Source of the DNA: a virus
Length of the DNA: 64,000 bases
Virus record (IMG/VR): IMGVR_UViG_3300047667_000558
Span: 1-64,000 of that record
Direction: 5' to 3' (one strand)
This document shows positions 43,169-51,034 of the stretch, one piece after another (within the stretch, counting starts at the first letter, position 1; the number at the start of each line of letters is the position of its first letter). The notes beneath the pieces are model-generated. The model made no database searches, was not told the origin of the DNA, and worked only from the letters and a program-made list of their open reading frames with translations. Position numbers and translations under genes: made by a program.

Positions 43169-43747
43169 ATGCGCACAATTTACAGTATAGACAAAGATAG
43201 CATGTTCTCTGGTGGGGTTCTTGAGATTGGCCCCAAGGATGGACGACCAAAGGGGTGGGTTACAGCGGAAACGCCACCACCTGACGGGCTTGCACAATGG
43301 AACGGTAACGGGTGGACGGTGCTGGATCAAAGGCCACTACCCCCTGACGTTTACCCTGATGTCCAATCCGCACGCGCGGCAATGCTGGGCTTTATCGAAC
43401 GTCTGACAGATCAAGTCACAAGTCAATATCCAAAAGCGGAAGTAGCGGCGTGGCCTTCCAAAGCGGAAGCGGCGCGGGCTGTTATTGCCGACACTGCGCG
43501 GGCCGATCAAGTGGCGTTAATTCAAGACGAAGCCGACATCGTTGGGGCAACCCTTGCAGATCAAGCGGCGGCAATCGTAGTGAAAGCCGTGGTTTTTGAA
43601 GCAATCGTCGCGAAGGTTTCGGGCTTGCGTCAATCTACAGACGCGGCGTTGGTCTTGGCGACTACATCGGCAGAACGTGAGGCGGTTCTTGATGCGGCAA
43701 CTATCCAAGCCACGGACATGGCCACAGCATATGGGCTTATAGTATGA
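43169..43747 (+). CDS. Tail fibre assembly chaperone-like protein, cassette E
   Basis: A 192-residue protein: an N-terminal strand-rich part with Gly/Pro/Trp (PKGWVTAETPPPDGLAQW) like tail-fibre assembly proteins, then a long Ala-rich helix (EVAAWPSKAEAARAV to the end). The gene is visibly richer in G+C than its neighbours (many gcg, ggc and cgc codons), suggesting that it came with a different donor genome. It starts 4 bases after the fibre gene. Confidence 0.6.
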   Translation: MRTIYSIDKDSMFSGGVLEIGPKDGRPKGWVTAETPPPDGLAQWNGNGWTVLDQRPLPPDVYPDVQSARAAMLGFIERLTDQVTSQYPKAEVAAWPSKAEAARAVIADTARADQVALIQDEADIVGATLADQAAAIVVKAVVFEAIVAKVSGLRQSTDAALVLATTSAEREAVLDAATIQATDMATAYGLIV

Positions 43748-43789
43748 ATCATAACTACTCCGAAATCCGTGTCATTGGCTTCAGTATTT

Positions 43790-43855
43790 CGAGGATATGG
43801 AGAAATAGTCAACTGTACCGTCGATAAATAATAGTAACAAGGAAAAGACATGGCA
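43790..43855 (+). repeat. Cassette-leader repeat, copy 2
   Basis: Second copy of the 66-bp leader block (see 41356-41421), placed before cassette F. The fibre genes that follow the two copies have different N-terminal modules, so the leader has been kept while the coding part changed. Confidence 0.85.
43823..43830 (+). promoter_or_regulatory. Late promoter motif, fibre cassette F
   Basis: GATAAATA, 19 bases before the ATG at 43850, inside the leader repeat. Confidence 0.7.
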
Positions 43856-45550
43856 GAAACAAACAGAGAGACCCTTAAAGGGTCCATTACAATCAATCTA
43901 CCCAACAATACGACTGGTGAAATTACTGCGGGTGATATACGTGATGCGTTGCATGACATTGCGGATAGTGTCCCGTTTAAATACACTTCGCAAGGAATTC
44001 CGCCAGTAGCAAACGACGATATTAATGGTACCGCGAGCCATGGATCATTTGCCATTGGCGACCAATGGGTAGACGTTGCTTCGGACATTATTTACATTTG
44101 CGCCGATAACACAGCTAATGCTGCAATTTGGCAAATATTAGCTACAAATTTTCCAGTTATTGGTGACGGTGCCGCAGCGATTAATCAAGTAGCAATTTGG
44201 CAAAACGATTCATTAATAGAAGGTTCGGCAGATTTTACATTTGCGGCAGGTGTGCTGAATGTATTAGGAACAATTACAACGTCTGCAGACGCCACAATAA
44301 ATGCTCTTACAATAGGTAATGGTGGAAATAATGATGCATCTAACACAGCCATTGGCCAAGCATCACTAATAGCAAACACTCTTGGTAGCAATAATGCAGC
44401 CACAGGCTCACGCACGTTAACTGCGAACACTGAGGGTACCAACAATGTAGCTACTGGGACGCATGCTTTAACTGCAAACACTATTGGCAACTCCAATACA
44501 GCTACTGGGGCGTATACATTATCTGCAAACACTACTGGCATTAATAATACAGCTACTGGCAACGATGCATTATTTTTTAACACGACTGGTTCCAAGAATG
44601 TAGCTACTGGAAAAGATGCATTATATTCTAACACGACAGGTAACAATAATATAGCAACTGGTGGGGATGCTTTGTATACTAACACGACTGGTATTCAAAA
44701 TATAGCAACTGGTGGAGATGCATTATTTTTTAACACAACTGGTAACAATAATATAGCAACTGGCTATCAATCATTATATTCTAACACTATTGGCAATAGT
44801 AACGTGGCTAATGGCGCGTTTGCATTACGTGAAAACACGACTGGTGGCAATAATGTAGCTAATGGATATAAGTCATTAAATGTGAATACAACTGGCGACA
44901 ATAATGTGGCTAATGGCGCATTCGCACTATATATTAACACTACTGGTGCAGATAATGTAGCTACTGGCACGAATGCGTTGTATTCTAACACTACTGGTGC
45001 GGATAATGTAGCTACTGGCACGAATGCGTTGTATTCTAACACTACTGGTGCCAACAACGTAGCTTCTGGCACGAATGCGTTGTATTCTAACACTACTGGC
45101 TCCGGCAACATAGCATTCGGTTCGTTAACTTCCGCCGGAACCTACGCCCCTGTTTTTGACGCGACAACCGAAGACAACAGGCTCGTTGCTGGTCACACCT
45201 CCATCACAAACGCCTACGTGCAAGTCGCATGGACTGTTGTATCTGACGAGCGCGACAAGACAGCGTTCGCGCCAGTCCCTCACGGCTTGGACTTTGTAAA
45301 CGCCCTTAAACCAACTGAATACCAATTCAAGGTTGGTGGTCGCGAAGGCCCCGCTGATGGTATCACGCGCTATGGTTTCTTGGCCCAAGACATTCTGGCA
45401 CTTGAAGGTGAAAACCCTGTCTTGGTTGACAGAGAAGACCCCGAAAGCTTGAAGCTCAAAGAGAGTAACTTACTGCCTATAATGGTTAATGCCATTCAAA
45501 ACCTTTCCGCAGAAGTTGAAAAACTAAAATCCCAACTAGGAGAAAAATAA
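43850..45550 (+). CDS. Tail fibre with YadA-like head and S74 chaperone, cassette F
   Basis: A 566-residue fibre. Residues 1-140 are the B/C-type attachment module. Residues about 160-420 are some nineteen copies of a 14-residue unit (such as NTTGANNVASGTNALYS) like the left-handed beta-roll of YadA/trimeric autotransporter heads. The last about 105 residues are a peptidase-S74 intramolecular chaperone: SDERDK at residues 465-470 supplies the Ser-Asp autocleavage motif, followed by FVNALKPTEYQFKVGG, RYGFLAQDI and a C-terminal coiled coil (NLSAEVEKLKSQL). The chaperone drives trimer folding and then cuts itself off before Ser465. The stop overlaps the next start. Confidence 0.9.
   Translation: MAETNRETLKGSITINLPNNTTGEITAGDIRDALHDIADSVPFKYTSQGIPPVANDDINGTASHGSFAIGDQWVDVASDIIYICADNTANAAIWQILATNFPVIGDGAAAINQVAIWQNDSLIEGSADFTFAAGVLNVLGTITTSADATINALTIGNGGNNDASNTAIGQASLIANTLGSNNAATGSRTLTANTEGTNNVATGTHALTANTIGNSNTATGAYTLSANTTGINNTATGNDALFFNTTGSKNVATGKDALYSNTTGNNNIATGGDALYTNTTGIQNIATGGDALFFNTTGNNNIATGYQSLYSNTIGNSNVANGAFALRENTTGGNNVANGYKSLNVNTTGDNNVANGAFALYINTTGADNVATGTNALYSNTTGADNVATGTNALYSNTTGANNVASGTNALYSNTTGSGNIAFGSLTSAGTYAPVFDATTEDNRLVAGHTSITNAYVQVAWTVVSDERDKTAFAPVPHGLDFVNALKPTEYQFKVGGREGPADGITRYGFLAQDILALEGENPVLVDREDPESLKLKESNLLPIMVNAIQNLSAEVEKLKSQLGEK
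44338..45100 (+). repeat. 42-bp tandem repeats encoding the YadA-like head
   Basis: About nineteen units of 42 bp, of which the last few (from about 44935) are almost identical in DNA (cactactggtgc, tgtagctactggcacgaatg). The gradient from diverged to near-identical units shows recent expansion at the 3' end. Confidence 0.8.
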
Positions 45551-45759
45551 TGAACGATATAACAGTAGAACAAATTGCCCAAAACTACACTGCAATGGGT
45601 CACTCGGTTGACTTGATTAACGCTGGACAACCAGAAGGTATGTCTGATGCTGAATGGACAGACCTCGTAGATCGCAATGTAAGCCATTTACAACTAATGG
45701 TAGCCAAAGACTATTGGACAACTGAAGATATGACTGCGGTAAATACTGCTATAGAGTAA
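45550..45759 (+). CDS. Small protein following cassette F
   Basis: A 69-residue acidic, helical protein (VEQIAQNYTAMGHSVDLIN, MSDAEWTDLVDRNVSHLQL) with TAATG coupling to the S74 fibre. It occupies the chaperone slot of the cassette, though the fibre already carries its own chaperone. I recognise no family. Confidence 0.5.
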   Translation: MNDITVEQIAQNYTAMGHSVDLINAGQPEGMSDAEWTDLVDRNVSHLQLMVAKDYWTTEDMTAVNTAIE

Positions 45760-45821
45760 AAACATAGTTTTTATCAGCTATATTTGTGTAAAACGGTGCC
45801 ATATTAGTCATGATTGATACT

Positions 45822-45829
45822 GCTAAATA
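45822..45829 (+). promoter_or_regulatory. Late promoter motif before the 45853 gene
   Basis: GCTAAATA, 23 bases before the GTG at 45853, followed by an ACAAGGT ribosome site. It closes the series of evenly spaced late promoters in this region. Confidence 0.55.
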
Positions 45830-45852
45830 CTACAATAGAACAAGGTAACACA

Positions 45853-46428
45853 GTGGATCATTTGAAATTACATGTAGACGGACACGTTTTGATAACAGAC
45901 GTTGACACAGGCGAGGTTATTATGAACCGTCGCAATGCGATACACCGTGAAAATATGAGTGCGGCGATTGCAGGTACTATGACTAATACGGCGTACAGCA
46001 ATGGGCTTGCAGGCTTTATACATGCAATGGCCTTTGGAAATGACGGCGTGGCAGTAGATAATAGCGGTAACATTACCTACAACTCACCAAATATCACTGG
46101 TGTGACTGCCACGCTGCACAATCAGACTTATTCTAAATTTGTGGATTTCTCTACAGACGACGATCCTGCAAACAACACAGCCATAGTTCATTCTGGTGGC
46201 ACCACTTTCAGTGATATAGTTATCACGAGCACTTTAGATTATGGCGAGCCTGTTGGACAGAACGCCCTCGACGACACAAATAACCAAGAAGGCGATTTTG
46301 TATTTGACGAGATCGGTCTAGTGTCACAGCAAGGTAGATTACTCACACATTTAATTTTTCACCCAGTACAAAAGAGTGCTAATAGAAAAATTCAAATAGT
46401 ATATACCGTAAGAATATCAGTAGGATAA
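45853..46428 (+). CDS. Virion structural protein, fibre-associated
   Basis: A 191-residue protein; I choose GTG at 45853 (AAGGT ribosome site), because the longer frame has only a TTG and spans the promoter. The N-terminus (LKLHVDGHVLITDVDTGEVI) and MNRRNAIHRENMSAAIAG followed by FIHAMAFGNDG form a pattern that I associate with structural proteins of marine T4-like phages. The C-terminus (FDEIGLVSQQGRLLTHLIFH) is a beta domain. No enzymatic motif is seen. It is followed 4 bases later by the next structural gene. Confidence 0.55.
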   Translation: MDHLKLHVDGHVLITDVDTGEVIMNRRNAIHRENMSAAIAGTMTNTAYSNGLAGFIHAMAFGNDGVAVDNSGNITYNSPNITGVTATLHNQTYSKFVDFSTDDDPANNTAIVHSGGTTFSDIVITSTLDYGEPVGQNALDDTNNQEGDFVFDEIGLVSQQGRLLTHLIFHPVQKSANRKIQIVYTVRISVG

Positions 46429-46432
46429 CATA

Positions 46433-47491
46433 ATGGCATATACAATAAATTACTCCAATGGGAATAAACCATCGATCACCGTTGCGAAGGCAACAGTCGA
46501 CACCTCCACTAACATCGGGTTAGTGGGACAAGGGTATATTGATTATGGTGAAGTCGTCGCCGAAGATTTGCTGCACATACTAGAAAACTTTGCTAATGCC
46601 TCTGCGCCTAGTAAGCCAGTTGAAGGCCAGTTATGGTATGATACAGATTTAAACTCGCTAAAATATTTTGACGAAACCATTGCCAATTCTGGCAACTGGA
46701 AACCAATTGCTAGTATGTCGTACCAGTCAACAGCACCGACCACAGTTGGTGAAACAGACGGTCATTTTTGGCTTGACAGCGACACAGGTTTGTTACACAT
46801 TTATTATAATGGAGCATGGATTGCGATTACCGACGTCGTAGGCGACACACGTGTGATTGCTCGGACACGGTACGACACCAGTGACGCAACTCACCGCACA
46901 CTCGAAGTAATTGTGGCAGGTGAAATTGTTAGTATTACTAGCAGTGACGCCGATGATTGGGCACCACAAAATAGTGGCACAAACACAGAATATTTAGAAG
47001 ACGGTATTACGTTTCTGAATACAGAATTCACAACCATTACCCAAGGTATCAACCTAAATGAAGGTGATGCGTACTTTTTCTCAGGTACTGCAACGTCTGC
47101 ATTGTATGCCGACTTGGCGGAGCGATATGCGTCAGACGCAGTTTATAGCTTCGGCCACGTAGTTAAAATTGGCGGCACAAAAGAAATCACCGAAACAACT
47201 ACAACAGGATGTACTGATGTCTTTGGAATAATTTCAGAAAAACCAGCGTTTGCTATGAATAGTGGCGCGGGCACAGCCGCAACTCATCCGTATGTGGCTT
47301 TGTCAGGCCGTATTCCAGTCAAGGTCATCGGCATAGTGAACAAAGGCGAACGCCTTGTAGCAAGCGCGACAGCAGGTCACGCCCAAGCCGCATCATTGGA
47401 CGCCGATTGGCGCAGCATCATTGGCCGTGCATTAGAAAATAAAATTGATGATGGCTCTGGTCACATCGAGGTGGTTGTAGGGACAAAATAA
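46433..47491 (+). CDS. Virion structural protein with C-terminal fibre-type domain
   Basis: A 352-residue protein. Residues 1-60 contain YGEVVAEDLLHILENFANA, then a repeated short unit of the form P-x-x-G-Q-L-W-Y-D-T/S (KPVEGQLWYDTDLNSLKYF and GETDGHFWLDSDTGLLHIYY), common in phage appendage proteins. The C-terminal 130 residues (ADLAERYASDAVYSFGHVV, then VFGIISEKPAFAMN, then ALSGRIPVKVIGIVNKGER) form a domain that recurs at the C-termini of structural proteins in marine T4-like phages and may be an intramolecular chaperone (inference). Confidence 0.65.
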   Translation: MAYTINYSNGNKPSITVAKATVDTSTNIGLVGQGYIDYGEVVAEDLLHILENFANASAPSKPVEGQLWYDTDLNSLKYFDETIANSGNWKPIASMSYQSTAPTTVGETDGHFWLDSDTGLLHIYYNGAWIAITDVVGDTRVIARTRYDTSDATHRTLEVIVAGEIVSITSSDADDWAPQNSGTNTEYLEDGITFLNTEFTTITQGINLNEGDAYFFSGTATSALYADLAERYASDAVYSFGHVVKIGGTKEITETTTTGCTDVFGIISEKPAFAMNSGAGTAATHPYVALSGRIPVKVIGIVNKGERLVASATAGHAQAASLDADWRSIIGRALENKIDDGSGHIEVVVGTK

Positions 47492-48976
47492 GTGAATCTA
47501 ATACTAGGTGGCCTAATTGAAATTGCAGACTACAATGAGTTAGCACTAGAGATAAATCGTATCTTTAGTGACGCCACCACGAGTCTTGTATGGTCAACTA
47601 GTAATATAGTGTTAGACGACGTTGCAGACGGGGCAGGAGAGCCTGCTAACGCGACCAGAACATTGACACCAAGTCCCCTAGATACAGACTTTTTAACAAT
47701 AAGTGTAGACGGCATGACCCTAGACCTTGACGTTGACTATACTATCGCATATGGTGGCACAGTTGAAGTCACATACTTAGGCGCGTTGCCTGCAAATGCA
47801 ATATTGAAAACTTGGAATAGAACCGCGCATAGATATGGTTGGGGACAACAGGCTAGCGTGCATCCAATCACGGTTGGACAAGTTGTGCTAGCTGACGAAG
47901 CCACACTTCAGGCATATTTAGAAGCAAATGTCAATAATCTTATTGATAAGGTGAATATCATGGAAGTCCACACAGGTGGTCCCAGTGCATTAACACGTGT
48001 AGCAATGGGTGACTTGATCTATGCTACCGACAAAACACTGATTGCGACCACAGTAGAAACAGACATTCTCGTGGGCACAAATTACTGGCAGAATGATCTA
48101 GCCACAGTGTTTGCTGACGAGTTAGAATTTACCCGCACGTATGATTGGAACAATCTTCTAACTGCCGAAATACAACATTACTGGGAAAATTACGACTCTT
48201 TCCGGTATTTTTTTAACTCAGGCAACGAACTGCGCGGAAACTTGTCAATGACAGGGGACGCCCAAAACCAAGGATATGCTAACTGGAATCAAGTATGTAC
48301 ATTGATGGGTACCTTGTCAATCAATTATGACACAAGCTTTCAATCAGGATCAGGTGGCACATCTGCTGGCCTTGGGGCATACGATTTAACTACAGAATGG
48401 CAAACGGTGTTTACATCATCATCACCACAATTCCCAGTTAACGATACAGGCGAATACAATGGTGTGCCAGGCGACGAGTACAGTACATACATTGAACTCG
48501 TAATCGCGTGGGAAGCCCGTATTGTAGAGAATGTCCCAAGCGTGGGCAACATTGCTCTTGAGCTACGCGCTATTATGAGTGACACGGCGCTAAATGTTAC
48601 TACAACAGGCACAACAACATATCGTGGCAGCTATCTGTTAGCAGACGATATTATCGATAACTCTGCTACCTTTAGCCAAATTGCTAATGTTCCCGCATTT
48701 TTGGCCACCAACGCGTTTAACGCAGACTCTACAACGGCCATCACCAATATCACACAGGCATCAATCGCAGTTGTCACTGTTGCTGACACGTCCTTGTTGA
48801 CTGACGGCAGCTTTATAACGATTACTGGCGTGATTGGCATGACACAAGTGAATGATCTAGAATTTACGATTAGTATCGTAGACTCGACAACATTCCAACT
48901 AGTGTCGGTAAATTCCACCGGATATACCGCGTATGTGTCTGATGGCACAATAACTTATCCTATTTCCAACACATAA
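47492..48976 (+). CDS. Virion structural protein with FCCH-like C-terminal module
   Basis: A 494-residue protein starting at GTG directly after the previous stop. The N-terminal half has a beta-rich fibre-like composition (WSTSNIVLDDVADG, LTISVDGMTLDLDVDYTIAY). The C-terminal about 75 residues (GSFITITGVIGMTQVNDLEF, then STTFQLVSVNSTGYTAYVSDG) match a module that phage annotations often label ubiquitin-activating-enzyme FCCH-like and that is common in tail proteins. It is the last gene before an early promoter on the same strand. Confidence 0.6.
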   Translation: MNLILGGLIEIADYNELALEINRIFSDATTSLVWSTSNIVLDDVADGAGEPANATRTLTPSPLDTDFLTISVDGMTLDLDVDYTIAYGGTVEVTYLGALPANAILKTWNRTAHRYGWGQQASVHPITVGQVVLADEATLQAYLEANVNNLIDKVNIMEVHTGGPSALTRVAMGDLIYATDKTLIATTVETDILVGTNYWQNDLATVFADELEFTRTYDWNNLLTAEIQHYWENYDSFRYFFNSGNELRGNLSMTGDAQNQGYANWNQVCTLMGTLSINYDTSFQSGSGGTSAGLGAYDLTTEWQTVFTSSSPQFPVNDTGEYNGVPGDEYSTYIELVIAWEARIVENVPSVGNIALELRAIMSDTALNVTTTGTTTYRGSYLLADDIIDNSATFSQIANVPAFLATNAFNADSTTAITNITQASIAVVTVADTSLLTDGSFITITGVIGMTQVNDLEFTISIVDSTTFQLVSVNSTGYTAYVSDGTITYPISNT

Positions 48977-48981
48977 AACAC

Positions 48982-49010
48982 TTGACATTTTATTGATATA
49001 TACGTATACT
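48982..49010 (+). promoter_or_regulatory. Early sigma-70 promoter for the glycosyltransferase operon
   Basis: TTGACA (48982-48987), 17 bp, TATACT (49005-49010). It starts a nine-gene rightward operon at 49037 and marks the border between late structural and early accessory genes. Confidence 0.8.
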
Positions 49011-49036
49011 GATAGAGTATAACTGAAGGAACTCCC

Positions 49037-49384
49037 ATGGATGAACGACTTGAAAAGGCCCTAGCCTTTTCCAATTATCGCATTACAATTGAAAATAAAC
49101 GGATCGCACTAAAGCGCAGATTTGCTGCCATGTTGGTTGTGCACAACAACAATGGCATGTTTTTGGCTGACGCCGCGACTATTAGCTTTGTTGCTACCCT
49201 ACTCGAAGCAGGTCACACAGATAGTGTGTTGATTGACCAAAAAGACGCGCCCATCGAAGTCACAGACTTGCCAACCTTTAAGGCAGAGTTGATTGACGTC
49301 TATTACAAAGCAACCAATGAATACGCGTCAGAAATGAAAAAACTTTCCACGGCTCGCAATGTCAAAAAGGCCATGGATTGGTGA
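49037..49384 (+). CDS. Hypothetical protein, first gene of the early rightward operon
   Basis: A 115-residue helix-rich protein (RLEKALAFSNYRITIENKRI, then ALKRRFAAMLVVHNNNGMF). No family assigned. It is preceded by a GAAGGAA ribosome site 27 bases after the early promoter. It overlaps the following glycosyltransferase-like gene by a TGATG junction. Its size, basic N-terminal helix and position suggest a small cytoplasmic early protein. Nothing in the sequence tells its role. Confidence 0.65.
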   Translation: MDERLEKALAFSNYRITIENKRIALKRRFAAMLVVHNNNGMFLADAATISFVATLLEAGHTDSVLIDQKDAPIEVTDLPTFKAELIDVYYKATNEYASEMKKLSTARNVKKAMDW

Positions 49385-50271
49385 TGACATCAGGCGTAGC
49401 ATTTTTTGCTTATAACACCACCCACATTGATTATTTAAAACTGGCAGTGTTAGCAGGACGGTATGTTAAGCGGAATATGCCTGATCGCGAAATATGCCTG
49501 ATCACTGATAAAGGATCATGGGAATGGTTTCGCAATAGTCCCACGGGTGAGATGGCGGACGGGACTTTTGACGACGTAGTGTTGTTGGATGCCGACCCAG
49601 TTGTAAATAACCGTAGACACCGCGATTCACCATATACTGAATTTGTCAGTGATTTCAAGAATGGTAACAAGCATTTAGTGTTTGATCATACCCCGTATGA
49701 CCGAACACTACTATTAGACATTGACTATATCGTACAGAACAATTCACTTGATTATGTATTTAATTCTGACGACTCGGTGACATTGTTCCATGACGCTGAG
49801 TCCCTTGTCGGCAAGCCTCCGCATGCAGCACAGCGTCATCTAGACGCACAGGGTATACCAATGTTATGGAGCACCGCTGTTTATTTTGATAAGACCAATC
49901 CTACTACTAAGCTATTTTTTGATATGTGGGCACATGTCCGTGCCAACTATGATTACTATCAATTTCTGTATGGATTTCCTGGTACTATGTTTCGCACAGA
50001 CTTTTGTGTCAGCATTGCAGTACATCTGTTGAATGGAATGGGAATGGGTAACGTCATAGGCGACTTCCCCACGCCAATGATTAACATGAGCCAACTAGAC
50101 GACATTGCCAAGATCAACCAAGTGAATGAATGGGTCTTTTCGGTCACAGATCAAGTAGAAACTTGGAAAACATCATTAACATCTATTAAAGATGAAAATG
50201 TTCATGTAATGAACAAACGAGCATTAGACCGACATTTTGATACTATTATAACAGAATTGGATAAAACATGA
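49384..50271 (+). CDS. Glycosyltransferase-like protein (GT-A type)
   Basis: A 295-residue protein with a GT-A nucleotide-sugar transferase layout: an N-terminal Rossmann-like strand (GVAFFAYNTTHIDYLKLAVL), LITDKG, then a D-x-D candidate in RTLLLDIDYIVQNN, then an acceptor-side region with VTLFHDAE and TAVYFDKTNPTTKLFFDMW. Related proteins are common in marine T4-like phages, often in groups. The donor sugar and acceptor are unknown. The start ATG at 49384 is coupled to the preceding stop (TGATG). An upstream in-frame GTG is possible. Confidence 0.65.
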   Translation: MTSGVAFFAYNTTHIDYLKLAVLAGRYVKRNMPDREICLITDKGSWEWFRNSPTGEMADGTFDDVVLLDADPVVNNRRHRDSPYTEFVSDFKNGNKHLVFDHTPYDRTLLLDIDYIVQNNSLDYVFNSDDSVTLFHDAESLVGKPPHAAQRHLDAQGIPMLWSTAVYFDKTNPTTKLFFDMWAHVRANYDYYQFLYGFPGTMFRTDFCVSIAVHLLNGMGMGNVIGDFPTPMINMSQLDDIAKINQVNEWVFSVTDQVETWKTSLTSIKDENVHVMNKRALDRHFDTIITELDKT

Positions 50272-50603
50272 ACGACGCACCGGATAACATTTGGGCTGGT
50301 CCCTCTGAGGATGATAAGGGCGTTTTTTGGGACGTAGGGCATTGGGATGCTGATTTCGACAAAGGCTGCGTTAAATACCTCCGGTACGATAAGCATAGGG
50401 ATTATATGGCCGACATGAGGGCAGCGTTTTACGGGTCATGTGATCAAATTGATGAGTATAGAGAACAACGCGAGACGGATAAGGCAAGGATAGAAGAGCT
50501 TGAGGCGACATTGACAGCTATGATACATAGTTTTGATAACCGACTAATAGACATGGACGACGCCCGCAATCTCGCTTACAAAGCCCTACGGGAAGACACA
50601 TGA
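50268..50603 (+). CDS. Hypothetical coiled-coil protein
   Basis: A 111-residue protein with a Trp/Asp-rich N-terminal part (WAGPSEDDKGVFWDVGHWDA) and a coiled-coil C-terminal half (KARIEELEATLTAMIH). The style matches small accessory proteins found in phages of alphaproteobacteria, where RIEELEA helices are common. It overlaps both neighbours by 4 bases (ATGA). With the next gene it forms a pair that interrupts the glycosyltransferase-like genes. The function is unknown. Confidence 0.6.
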   Translation: MNDAPDNIWAGPSEDDKGVFWDVGHWDADFDKGCVKYLRYDKHRDYMADMRAAFYGSCDQIDEYREQRETDKARIEELEATLTAMIHSFDNRLIDMDDARNLAYKALREDT

Positions 50604-51034
50604 CAGACATTACTGAAAGATTGAAAGAAGCACATGCTCTTTATGATAAGGTAGGCATTCATGGGGCGAATGGTGCCGGATTGATGGTGGATGCTCTCGC
50701 AAGGATAGAAGAGCTTGAAGCCGCACGGGATTTCGGCATCATTGAAGGTGACATAGTTGCCCACCTTCAAGTCGTTGCGCTAACGGCGAGAGTTGAAGAG
50801 CTTACGGCGGCACTGGATGCGTTACGCGGTCGTTATCGTTTATATTCAGGGTGGCCTGAAATGAGTTGGGCGGGCCACACCGACGTGGCCTTGCTAAAAA
50901 TGGCAGATCAAGCCCTAGGAGATACCCCAGCCCCAGCCATAGCAGACTGCTTATGCCCAAATCCCAGAATGATTGGAGCCAATTCCGTAAGTTGGCATTG
51001 TGACATATGTGGAAAGGATGGGGTGGTCTCATGA
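50600..51034 (+). CDS. Hypothetical coiled-coil protein with C-terminal Cys cluster
   Basis: A 144-residue protein. Residues 1-75 are helical with two heptad segments (ALARIEELEAARDFG, ARVEELTAALDALRGR). The last 35 residues hold C-x-C (DCLCPNP) and C-x2-C (WHCDICGKDG), a plausible zinc ribbon. It shares the RIEELEA element with the preceding gene, so the pair may be related. It is coupled by ATGA at both ends. Confidence 0.6.
   Translation: MTDITERLKEAHALYDKVGIHGANGAGLMVDALARIEELEAARDFGIIEGDIVAHLQVVALTARVEELTAALDALRGRYRLYSGWPEMSWAGHTDVALLKMADQALGDTPAPAIADCLCPNPRMIGANSVSWHCDICGKDGVVS

Noticed and set aside
43744-43827. 27-codon frame between cassettes E and F overlapping the previous stop
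   Set aside because: It runs through the late promoter of cassette F, and the matching region before cassette E does not keep the frame.
44185-45111. Antisense open frames across the YadA-like repeats
   Set aside because: Repetitive coding DNA with a 42-bp period keeps antisense frames open by chance. No promoter or ribosome site.
28036-45759. Diversity-generating retroelement acting on the fibre genes
   Set aside because: No reverse transcriptase, and the shared segments are full recombinant domains rather than a template with adenine-specific changes. A distant element outside the window cannot be ruled out.
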